Positions 50,301 through 62,300 of a stretch of 64,000 nt of DNA are shown piece after piece. The DNA is from Saccharum officinarum (Eukaryota; Streptophyta; Magnoliopsida; Poales; Poaceae). Below the pieces are notes generated by a model, which saw only the letters and a program-made list of their open reading frames with translations, had not been told where the DNA came from and searched no databases. The stretch is taken from assembly GCA_020631735.1 (NCBI GenBank), contig CM036160.1, positions 8,958,746-9,022,745 on the forward strand, read 5' to 3'. A program made the translations under genes and the position numbers. Numbering within the stretch: the stretch's first letter is position 1; the number at the start of each line of letters is the position of its first letter.

Positions 50301-53300
50301 GCCCCTGCTTAGTCGCTGGGGGCAACTCCATCAGCCAACACAAGGACGCACCTTGGCGCACGCATCAAGACCATCGGGGCCACTCGACCTGTCTTCACGG
50401 CACGAGCGACACATCCACATTGCGTCAGCAAGACGCAGGCCCTCGGGACAGTGACTTTGCCAACTCTGATCCTGAGCCAACGGCGCCAAGCTGGACTCTA
50501 TCGTGGCTGCCCGTTGTGTTCTCACGACGCAAGTGATATGCTGGCCCCGTGGGACGGCGACTTGGTCAACCATCGACACCAAGCTGGAGGGCATTCTACT
50601 ATAGGAAGCTGCATGGCAACGGCTCCAGACAATGCTGACAGCACGAGGCTGTCGCAGCCTGCTGCTTGCAGCATACGCGAATAACAACATCAAAGACGCC
50701 GCCGAGGTCCACAGCAAGCTGATGGCATGTCTCGGCAGGCTCATCACCGAGGGCAGCACCACACTGCTCTAGTCTTAAGACGCAGTCAGTCTTTCGGCGT
50801 CATCTTCCACGCATCGACAACACCGGGGGCATCGCGAAACCTTCCTGGTCCCTGATCGACGCGGTTGGTCTTCCAGCGTCGCTTTCGACATCAGCTACAC
50901 CAAAGGCGACACCATAGCGCCTCGGTGTTCAACGGTGCCAGCGTTCTTCCGGCATCGTTCTACATCAGCAACACGCTTGGGGCAGCACCACAGATCCCCT
51001 GGTGTCTACGACGCCGATGTTCCTCCGGCATCTTCTAAATCAACAACACGCTTGGGGCAGCACCACAGCTCCCCCGGTGCCTACGACGCCCACGTACTCT
51101 GTCACCTTCAGGATACGGAGTCACACACGACAATGGGCTTCACTATCCGTCTTGATGCTAGATTGCTAGTTCCACGTGGTTCCGTGGCAGGGAGATGTCA
51201 AGCAAGCAAGCCAGCGATGCTCAAGCGCTGCTCATAATTGTTTCTTCTTCTATCTCTCTTGCAGCCGCACACGCAAGGACAGACGGTTGAGCGCCTAAGC
51301 ACGTCTCGCCGCGAGCTCACGCGCGCCGCTGATTGCTGGGCTATTGCTATCCAGGCGCCGACATCATCAGCTCGACGGTCACTGACAAGCCTCGCAGATG
51401 GCACAAGATGAAGGATGCGTCCAGGGCGTAGCGTTCGGTGCAGCCGGTGAAGCAAAGGTGCATGACGCGGCGTCCGTCATATGAGTTTGCCGCTCGGCTG
51501 GTAAGGCGGATCATGCCGCTCCGGCACAGCATCCAGACCATCAACACCAACAACATGGAGACGGCAATGATCGGCCGCGCCATTTGTTGCGCCAGACGAG
51601 CAACCTCGTCGGAGCAAGGAACGCCAGCCCTGCACTTATGTACCCCTCATCGTCTCAAGGAACAGCGTCATCGCCCATGCTGGCAACGCGCGCGACGCAC
51701 CGGTCTGCCACTCCACGGGCTGGAGGCGCACGAAGGCAGCCGCCACGCACGGCGCTGTGTGAAATTAACAAGCGAGGGATGGAGAAGGATGGGCACATGC
51801 TTGCCTTGACTCCTCCATGTTTATCTACATAATGTCTCAAGCTGCTGCGGCTCGCATATGTTGACAGCGACGTCACCAGCTGAAGAGCTGAGGCGCGGGA
51901 AGCCGATGGAGCACGCCAAGGTAGCTGCATCAAGGCGCCATGCATGATGGCACTAGTTCTCCATGCTCCATCAAGTGTCCAAGCCCGCTGATCAGCCGGC
52001 CGGAGAAGGAAGAAACGCACGCAGGCTATCAGAGTACACGAGCTGGTCCATGCACGTATAGAGGCATGCGCACGTGTACGTACTTCCACTACAAGCTAGC
52101 AAGCTAAAATTCATGCTGCTCGGAGCCCTCAAGGCGCCTAGTGACGACGCTTAGCTTGCGTCAGTCCAAGATCGCGCACGTCTGAGCACGACGGGAGGAG
52201 AGCACACCTGTGGCGCTACCACAAACCTGCTGTTAGGCCGGAGCAGCCCATGCAGGAGCGGTGGCAAACCTTCTTTCAGCGCGATCCTCAACACCAATGC
52301 ACAGGATGCACCCACAGCTCCTCGCTGTCCAACAGTGTCCACACTCTTCCTACGTCATTATTGACACCAATCACACCGGGTGCATCACGACACCTTTCCG
52401 GTCCCTGACTGTCACGGCTGGTCTTCCAGCGTCACCAACACCGAGAGGCTACATCATAGCTCTGTGGTCGCCTAGAACGCCGACGTTCTTTCAGCGTCAT
52501 CTTCGACATCTACACCGGGGCGGCACTGGCCACCCCTCTTTGGTCCGCTACGACGATGATGATCTTTCGATGTCATCTCGGACATCGACAACACTGGGGA
52601 CAACATCACACCTTCCCCCATTCCATGCGTGCCAATGTTTGTCCGGCGTCGCCTCCAACATCAACAACATCTGAGGCGGCATCACCCCTCTCCAGTCATT
52701 TACATCACTGACAGCAAAGACGCCTTCAGCTACATCAACAAATCCCAGAGTTGCATCACACCTCCTTCAACAATGGCAGCGCTAAGAGTAATAGTGCGCC
52801 TCTGCAAGCATCTACGCACAGAAGACATCGTCATCACCTCCAACATCATCAGCCGATGGTCCACATCGACGGGAGGTTCTTGATTTTTTTTTTTTTTTCT
52901 TTTGCGTAATTTTTTTTCTCCTTAACTTGTGATGGTCAATGTGCATTCATCATTACATAACTTACCTTGCTAAAAAAACAAAAAAAACCAAAAGGCTCTA
53001 CCTACTAGGCTCTAGCTACAGTGGTAGAAGATTTGGCTACCTTGGGGCTTCACCAAAAGGGCCGGGGCCAACAACCTGGTGCATGGATCTCACGATGAGC
53101 CGCCATTTCACGGAACACACGACAGACGCCGAACGTGTTTCCACTGGGGGCAGTGGGAAGATGATTGGGTCACTCCTAAGCAGCGAGGCGACCACACTGC
53201 TCACGCTTCCCAACATGAAGTGACACACACTCCAGGGAAGACTATAGAAGAAGAGCAAGAAAAGGGCTACCTAGTGCAACACAAGTTGCATTAAGTGTGC

Positions 53301-56300
53301 AGCCACTTGCCACCCTGGAAGGTGACAACAAGGGACAAAAAAACACAACGCCAGCGAGGATCCACCTAGCTACACAAAGGTGGATGGCTACCCTCCAAGT
53401 TCCTGGGATGCTAAAGCAAGCTCCAACATGCAAAAAAAAAAAAACAACAAAAAAAAAACAGGAAAGAAAAAGGGTCTCCAAAGAAGTGACCAAGTACCTG
53501 CCAAATGAGCTCAATTAAGCTCAAATATCCAGCTCAGTATCAAGTGGAAGGCGGAGATAGTCATTCACCGTCCTCGGCAAAAGTAATGGCGAATTCATTA
53601 GCCGTTACCCACAACACAACACTAACTCAGCCATACCTACGCCTCCATGTTAGAGAGCGCGAGTAGGCTGTGGTTCAACTCAATGCAAGGGAGTCTCATG
53701 CAAGAATTCCCTTCACCCCAGTGGAAACATCAAAGCAGAAGTCCACATATTCAAACACACAACGGAGCAAAGTCGTGGGAGCCATGTTGCCTTGGTCATG
53801 CAACGGCGTCTAATGGTTATGTCCCCTGGCTGTCTCATCTCAAGCTGCTCATATAGCTGACACCAATGGGAGAGCCAACATTTTTTCTAAAAAAACACAC
53901 ACAAATACCATTCCCTTATCTCAATGATTCCAATTATATTATCATCACATTACCCTAGCCATGTCAATTATTTTGGACATGCTTGCCTTTTAAGTAGTGT
54001 TGCAGGTCCATCGCTTCGCTACTTCGGGAGCAGTGCTGGTGCACCAGTGCGGATAGTGCCAGTGTTGTGAAACCCTTCAACTTGACCGTTTCACACCACC
54101 ATACACAGTGGTCGTCGGGTTGATAAACCACACTTTTGGGAGCAGTGTTGGCGCACCAGTGCGGATCGCGTCAATGTTGTGAAACCCTTCAATCCGACAG
54201 GCTCCCGCCACAATGCACAATGACAATTGTGGTCGGTCGGAATTGATAAAGCTTCTTCGCCAAGTCACACGGATTTTGCACCGCAAGGCGAAGATGATTT
54301 GAGGGCGTCCGATTGGCCACCACTGCCATACGGACCTGATGGACACATCATTGGCTAATGTCGCAACACGGCCCCAATGAAGCCCCAATACTTCCCGTTG
54401 GCCGATGCCGCAACACGGCTCCAACGGAGTTCTACGTCCCGTTGGCCGATGCCGCAACGCGGCTCCAACGGAGTTCTTCATCCTGTTGGCCGATGCCGCA
54501 ACGCGGCTCCAACAGAGTTCTACGTCCCGTTGGCCGATGCCGCAACATGGCTCCAACAGAGTTCTACGTCCTGTTGGCCGATGCCGCAACGCGGCTCCAA
54601 CAGAGCTCTTTATCCTGTTTGGCCGACGCTGCAACGCGGCTCCAACAGAGTTCTACGTCCCGTTGGCCGATGCCGCAACACGGCTCCAACGGAGTTCTTC
54701 GTCCCGTTGGCCCACGCCGCAACGCGGCTCCAACGGAGTTTTATGTCCCGTTGGCCGATGCCGCAACGCGGCTCCAACGGAGTTCGACATCTTCTGCTGG
54801 CCGACACCATAACATGGCTCCAACGGAAGTCTCCACGCCATCCCTTGGAGTTGACACGATGTCACCAAGGTTCGGCTTCTTTTCTTTTTCTTTGTTTTCT
54901 TTTCCTTTGTTTTTGTTTTTGTTTTTGTTTTTCTTTCTACTTTTCTTCTTTTCCGTTTTGTTTTTCTTCTCTTCTTGTTTCCCCCTCTGAGTTCCACCAA
55001 GGAGCATCCTTGACAAAGGTGCCCTTTGTTAAGAGAGTTGCCGCCACGGCAACCTAGCGACGGGACGCAAGCAGGATTCACGACGACGGTGGTAACGTCT
55101 CCAAGACACGGATGACGCCGCACCAGTGGTCCAGCTACCGCCGCATATATACGTGCCAACAGTGACCAATTGGCCGACGTTGACAAGCATGCCCCCGGCA
55201 GAACAAGACCTGCCCAGCTGTGACGGTAAAAATCATGCTAGACATGAGCAGAGAGCAAACGTGCCAACGCATGCCCTGAGATGAAGCTGCACCGCTAGCT
55301 TGCTGGTTGTAGCCGTATGAAACTAGCAGGCAGGAAGAATGTATGCATGAATGTACTTGATGAGACTTTGCCTAGAAAAGTCTCAAGTGAGTGCGTGTAT
55401 ATCGTATAATGTGGCGCTATCAAGAAGACGGTGAAAGAAAATTGCTAGACATGTCATTTTTGTGTGCTAAAGTCTGTATGCGTATGTTCATGTATCTCTT
55501 TCAACAGCATTACTAGCTGCACTTGCACTGGCAGACTGGTTCATGTGACAGCTACTCCGTGTGGCGTCTCTGCACTGAATCAATGAAGAACAGTGTACCA
55601 AACGCCTTAGCTCCCGATGGTCTGATAACGAGTACTATCGAAGCGGGGCAAGAAAGGGAAGCAAGCTAGAAACTGCATGCCTCACATAACCGTGTACTGG
55701 GTGATTAGCTGGTGCAAAGATGATGCATGAGCATATACTCCCCAGATATTAGCGCATAATACAATCATATGCCTACTCCTGTACTCCATAATAAAGGAAT
55801 ATACGGCCGGTCAATTGAGCAGGCCAGACTGTGTACCATGAGCTGCAAACACCCGGTGTTCCATGCACTGCCTCGATGAAGAGGTGGTCATCACCGCTGC
55901 GACAAAGATCCCTTCAGAAGCTGCTCAAGTTCGATCGCCTCAACGGGCTCCGCAACAGAGGCTGACGTCAATCCTCAATCAACTATGGCGTGAGCCTGGA
56001 CTTCTCCGTCTAACGCTAGATGACATTGGGCATCGACGCCCTCAGCCCCTCATAACAGCAATCTATCAGCTCCCTCATCGACGGGCGCTGCATCAACTCT
56101 GTGATTACTTCGGCAGCTCGGCATTTCACTCGGGCGTGTCACTTCGATGGCGAGGTGGATCAACCATTCATGTTGCTCACCAACAGCCTCAACTACGACG
56201 AGCGCAGAGGTCAAGCGGCGGCAGACCTCCTCCAACTCGGATGTGCCCTGTTCCTGTGCTGATCATATGGCAGCTCGGCAAACTCGGCGCCACGACTCTC

Positions 56301-59300
56301 ACTATCCCCAGCAGCTGCAGGAACCGGCAATGTTTGGTGCGGCAACTCTTGACGACCATCCGGCATCCGCACCTACTCTACGGCAATAGTTCACGAGGTG
56401 GCATCAAGTATATGCACCAGTACCATTATGAGCAATCAGAAATATACATGTTTGATCAATTCAAGCATGATGCAATATATCTATAAGCGAATAGAAGGGA
56501 GCACGAATAGTAACCTATATTAAAATAAAGATCATGAAGTGAATTCAAATTTGAAAAAAGTCATCAAATCCAAGGCTGTAGTTAGCTTTGCTGCGCCATC
56601 TCAGTCAAATTGTTTTCACCAAGTGGAGTTCGAATTTGCTCCGCAATTCAAACTCAACTTGGTGGGGGGCATTTGTTTGACGAGATTTTGTACAATATTT
56701 TTTTATATGTACATCATTTATTTATGCGGTTAAGAAACAATAAGAATGGAAGCAGTGATGCTCCTCTTGTATTCTCATGCATTGCGTATGTGCATATGTA
56801 CGCATGCTAGAGGAAGGAGGTAACAGTTAGCTTGTCAGCTAATCTGTACTTTCACGTACTACACGGCCATGCATGCATCAATTGGCTGCGTGTGGCTGAT
56901 GAGGCTCTTGATGCCTTGATCTCACATATACATGAGAAGAGGAAAACAAGAAGCTAGCAAGTATACGTGCTGCAGGCCCATGCATGCACGAGGGATGCTC
57001 ACAACATGCAAATAGGAGAAGCTAACAGGTGCAATCATAATGTGTATGTGCGCCTGTATACGTCCAGAACTGGCTGTAGAGTTCGTACGTATGCCGGTCC
57101 GTGTTAGCGCAACGGGTCTGGAACCTTCTAGAACCTTGGCCAGATGCACGCACGGCACGGTGTGGCTTGCCGAGTAAGTCCAAAACATTCTAGAAGCGCT
57201 GGCCTTTGGTGTATAATACGGCGGATACATATGTTGATTGCCTGGCAGCGTACACGTACGTGTATGACCAAATATACGTACGCATATTGGGTCTGTTTCA
57301 CGACATGCAATGGAACTCCATCTTAATGGGTCCACATGTCATGGATTGCAGGGGAGGGATGCCAATTGATCTCGGCGTCAGATGAACACAATCACCGTAT
57401 ACACATGCGACTTACAAATATCTAAGTCTTCTAGAAGCAGTATCGCAAGAGATAATTCCTGCACGAGGATAAGATCGTGCTTTCCTTTGCGTACAAGGAA
57501 GCCGCGGGTATCTTGCGCTCCTCAACAGACTCCTGGCGGCGCGTGCGTGCAGCACAGCAGGTCCGATGCAACCCTAGTTGCTGCCTATATAAAGGACTCC
57601 AACCATTCACGGGAGAGGGAATGAGATCCATCCAAGCCGGCCGCACGAAGGGAGCCAGCTACGTGCGCGCCCTGGTTGCGCCAAGGCGACCACGCTGCAC
57701 GGCTGCACCAAGGCCACCACGCCGCCGCCGGTCAAGATGCATCCACGAGCACTGTCATCAAGAAGGCCAGCCAAGATTCATCACAGGCAGGCCGTCGGCG
57801 GCTGGAGGCACAACGAGTCGGTGGCCACCCGCCTAACATCATTCTGCATCGCCACGACCTCAGCCGGAATTGCATCTGGCTAGCTAATCATGCCCGGCCG
57901 ATCGGCAGCCGCCAGCAGGGCGCCATCTATCAGAGGCCCGGAGCGGGGCGACTCCCTTCGACAGAAGGAGGCAGTAGCCGGCTGCGCCGCCGCACGGAGA
58001 AGACGACTGCCATTAACAGAGAGGCGCCGGACTTTCAGGCAGCCGCCGTCAGGTGCCACCTACGACGAGGCAGGCTACACCTGGACACGCCGCGTCGGCC
58101 GACGGTCACAGTTAGACAGGCTTTGCATGCTTATATGATGCCACACGCTCGACCACCCCGAGATGCCGGACGACTGTGCCTGAGCCGAGAGCGACGCCAT
58201 CGATAACGGCGGCGCCATCTACACTATCGGTATCGTGAGTCCGAACGCCGTCGGCAACGGCTCCGCACCTATTGACCTACACCAACGACACTGGGAGGTG
58301 CAACCCATCGAGACGAGAAGACCCACACCGCGCCGTGGTTGCGGGCGCGCGCAGAAGGCCGGTGTCCGAACGATGGACACAGCTGCCGGGTGTACACGGG
58401 CGAGGGCCGGAGCACGAAGGCAGCGCATCTATCTATCGCGCACATACACACCTGGAGTCGCTGGCCAAGTCCTGGCGGAGATGCACGAGCACGTCCGTCG
58501 TGCATGCACAGCTAGCAATAGCATGCACGTGTACGGTGCAAGGCTCCATGCAAGGAGATCAAGGAGGCTGTCGCCTTCGTTGCTATTGAGGCTGTTGTCC
58601 TCGTCTATACGTCCTTGCTATGGACGCTGTCGCTGACTGTGCATCGGCGTGGTCCCTCTCAAGACTGCCTGGCGATAGGGCACGCTCACCACCCGATATG
58701 CCACGTCTGTAACCATCATTTGCCGGCCATGCATGATTATTAATGGTGGCTATGTAATATCTAATCTCTCTAGCATCCTCGTATATATATTACATCTAAT
58801 ATGCAGTGCAGTATACATCGAGGAGTTATGCATGGACGTCTACAAGGCGGCGGCAGATGCATAAATGCATTTACCATGCCAGATGCAAGTCTTCATCAAC
58901 TACTACAACTTCAACAACTCCACGTGATCAAGTTCCACAAAATACCACGATAACGTTGCCAAGGAAGTCCGAAGTAGTCCAAGCTACACCAACCATGCAA
59001 GTGCTACTACCACAACACTATGTGCCGTTCGACACCGACGAGGCGAACGACGCAGGCGGCATGACTCATATTCCAGTCATGTTACACCGGCTCATGGACC
59101 GACGAGGCCATGGACATGCCGACGCCACCCACATCTACACCAACACCATGCATGGAGACGTGAAGCGAAGATTGAAGACGACGACCCACAGCAGCTTAAT
59201 CGGAGGTGCTCTGTGAGCTTGACTCAGGGGTAATTAACTGGGAGCCTTCCGAGGCCCCAGGAACCATGAAGACTACATTGCCTAAGTTAGATCGCTGTCA

Positions 59301-62300
59301 GCAGGCTATGGAGCGCACACTTGTACAAGGGAACCCCGTATTTGTATTTCTTATAAATATGAATAAAACTTGTGTTCCCTTCTCTTTGTTTGTTTTGTGT
59401 ACTTTAGTACACTGGCACGCCCGCACATTTTATTTTTTCTTTGCGGCAGAAAAATATGATATTTTTCTGTCCAAACAACTAGAACTATACACGACAAATT
59501 TGAACCTAGTCAGAAAACAAGCTCTAACAGTGGATGATTTCCTGCATCCGTTATTGGATCAAATGGAGTAATCTTAAATTGACCTCCTTATCTGACACTA
59601 CAACGATAAACAAAAAACCAAGACAAATCCAATTAGATCCTACCATTTCACAGTACAAAAACAGGTGTCCAAATTATCCTATGCTAAGGCTGGCAGCATA
59701 GCAGTTTTCTGAGTCTGGTGATTTCTGTTGTGGGAAACATCTGAACATGTACTACAACCCACATAAGACGCATATCTAGATGAGCCTATGCTCCTGTACA
59801 CAGCTTGGCACAGCCAGTGTGGTACAACAGTTCCACAGATCTCCCCCTGGACCTGTGTAGCAACCAACGTAAACACAAAGGAAAAAGTCTAAATAACCCC
59901 CTGAACTATGGACCCTGGAACACATAACCCTCTAAACTATGAAACGGTCTAATTTACCCCCTGAACTATCAAAAACCGTTTATTTTACCCTCTAGGCGGT
60001 TTTCGACGGCGGTTTTGCTACAGTAACAGCAGTTTGCTACAGTGATAGCGGTTTTGTCTTTTTATTTATTTTTGCTGAATATTTGAAAAATCATAGTAAA
60101 TCACAGAAAAATCATAAAATAGAAAATCTAATTTTGTTAGACTCCACATGAGTAGATCTACACAGTGAACATATAATATGGTACGCTTTAGTACAAAGTT
60201 TTTGCTGTAACTTTAGTCTAAATTGGATTTTCCAATTAATCTAAAGCTCCAGCAAAAACTTTGTACTAAAGCGTACCGTGTCATATATTCACTGTGTAGA
60301 TCTACTTATATGGAGTCCAACAAAATTAGATTTTCTATTTTATGATTTTTCTGTGATTTACTATGATTTTTCAAATATTCAGCGAAAATAAATAAAAAAG
60401 ACAAAACCGCTATCACTGTAGCAAACCTGTTACTGTAGCAAAACCGCCGTCGAAAACCGCCCAGAGGGTAAAATAGACGGTTTTGATATTTCAGGGGGTA
60501 AATTAGACCGTTTCATAGTTCAGAGGGTTATGTGTTCCAGGGTCCATAGTTTAGGGGGTTATTTAGACTTTTTCCTAAACACAAACCTGCAAATGCACTG
60601 TAGTAGCTGAGCTGCACGTCCAGCTGCAAAACAGGCCGGCTGGCAGCACCCCCCGGAAGACACGAACGGCGACCATCTCTCTCTCACACACACACATACA
60701 AGCCGCACAGGTTGGGCTGCTACCGCCGCTACTGCTACTGGAACCCAACACGATTGCAGTAGTAGTACTACTACTACGTGCTACAGGCCAGAGCAGAACT
60801 GCTGCCTGCCAGCAATGTTGCTACAGTTGAGACAGGAGAAGAAGAAGAGATGTTGAGTACAGTATGAGCCATGGCGCCATTTCCTAATGCATCTCTGATC
60901 TGTCTCTAGAGCTGCAAGAAAAGAAGAGATGTAGGGATGGGATGCTGCTAGCTACGACTACGAGTAGCAGCAGCTATACCTACTCACACACAAGGCAAAA
61001 AAAAAAAAAAGATACTAGTACACGAAGCTGCATCGATGTAGGCGTAGGAGACTCCAGTGCAGAGATGAAACGAAACAGCCGGATTCTCCTGCCTTGGAAC
61101 CCTAAATTAATTAATTAACATCACAAGCAAGCAAGCTTGCTGTCACTTGTCAATTGTCATGAAAAAGAAAGGGCAAGGAGGCGTATGGGCGAGCTCATCT
61201 CATCTCATCTCATCTCAAAAGCTAGCAAGGGGCTGTTTAGTTGGCAAAATTTTTGGTGAAACACTACTGTAGCAGTTTCGTTATTATTTAGTAAATATTG
61301 TCCAATCATGGTCTAATTAGACTTAAAAGATTTGTCTCGTCCATTTCATCTAAACTGTGTAATTAGTTTTATTTTTTATCTATATTTAACGCTTCGTTCA
61401 TGTGTTCAAAGATTCGATGTGACGAAGAATCTGGAAATTTTGCCAAAATTTTTGGCATCTAAACGGTGCCCAAGCTACATGCTGGATCTACTAGTATCCA
61501 TCGGTTATTAATAATAATTAGGGGATAATGCCAGCGGAGAGGCCTGATTAAACAATGGCGAGGAACGAGAGGAGGCCCGGCCATGCGACACGGCGCCTCA
61601 CTGTGCCCTCGACGCCAACCAAAAGCTAAGCTGGATACTTAGTAGTGACTAATCCCGACGCTAATGCTTTTGTGATTAGGCTATTATTAGCAGCTCGTGC
61701 TGTGCTGGGGCTTACGCTTGTCTGATTGATGGTTAATTGATTTTTTTAATTAGGAGGCGATTAAAGTAATGGAGAGGGAAGGGCGAGGAGGGCGGCCAGG
61801 TCAGGTTAGCTCACAATGGCAATGATCCAGAGCAACCACCCCCACTATACAGAAGCAACCATACCCAATGCGGCATGCCTCTCTTCCAACTAGCGATATA
61901 AAAACACGGGGCCGCCGTACCACCGCCATGTAGTACGAACGGCGAGAGAGAGGAAGGAGGGAGCGAGCGGCGAGAAGAAGACGAAGGGAGACGAAGCGGC
62001 TGCCTGCTGCTGCTGCTCCGATGGATCGGTCAGTCGATCTTACCGGTGAGCGAGAGGCGCGCGGCGGAGGAGGAGCCGCCGCCGGAGATGGAGTCGAGCT
62101 GCGCCTCCACCCGCTTGAGGAACTCCATGGCCTCGTCGATGGGCCGGGTCAGCTCCTCCCGGTACTTGACCAGCACGTTGCAGTACGCCTCCTGCACGCC
62201 GGCGGCCGCATGTGATGTGATGTGATTGGCAGAGATGAGGTTTAGAGTGGCGAATCGATGCACAAGGAAATGAAACGAACGAACGAAGGGCGAGATTGAT

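Larger units (their letters stand above)
47213..56673 (+). other. Non-coding, repeat-built interior of the intronic retrotransposon
   Basis: 9.46 kb with no frame showing gag, protease, integrase, reverse transcriptase or RNase H motifs. Related modules recur, each holding a TCTACACCGGCG-like box, then GAGCCCTATATAGTCGCTGG, then ACAAGGGCTC. They lie near 47,660-47,760, 48,630-48,760 and 50,240-50,350. Shorter tandem repeats follow further along. Confidence 0.75.
44409..59477 (+). mobile_element. Complete, very young 15.07-kb LTR retrotransposon in KNOX intron 3
   Basis: Direct repeats of 2,804 bp each (44,409-47,212 and 56,674-59,477) begin TGTTTG and end CAAACA. They are flanked by the 5-bp duplication ACTAG (44,404-44,408 and 59,478-59,482). 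A primer site follows the left LTR and a polypurine tract precedes the right one. The element therefore reads on the plus strand, antisense to the host gene. The 9.46-kb interior lacks gag and pol and is full of degenerate tandem repeats, so it fits the large-retrotransposon-derivative (LARD) type. I found one base difference between the LTRs. The family is not identified. Confidence 0.96.
41395..62043 (-). other. KNOX intron 3, 20.6 kb, transposon-filled
   Basis: 20,649 bp from donor GTAAGA to acceptor CTGCAG. Removing the 15,069-bp retrotransposon and its 5-bp duplication leaves about 5.6 kb, still long, as is typical of class I KNOX genes at this intron. Reading in the gene's direction, it contains a MITE, a (CATCT) repeat, the 696-bp foldback, the retrotransposon (antisense), a Stowaway-like element, and hAT elements of 174 and 450 bp. 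The remaining sequence is AT-rich without frames of interest. Confidence 0.9.

Noticed and set aside
54390..54835. CRISPR-like array
   Set aside because: The units are head-to-tail without unique spacers and lie inside a plant retrotransposon.
54358..55057. 210- and 226-codon frames and the opposite-strand frames
   Set aside because: They consist of the 44-bp minisatellite read in different frames plus a pyrimidine tract; no protein family resemblance.
47213..56673. A gag-pol polyprotein in the intronic element
   Set aside because: I looked for zinc-knuckle, protease, reverse transcriptase and integrase motifs in the longer frames and saw none.
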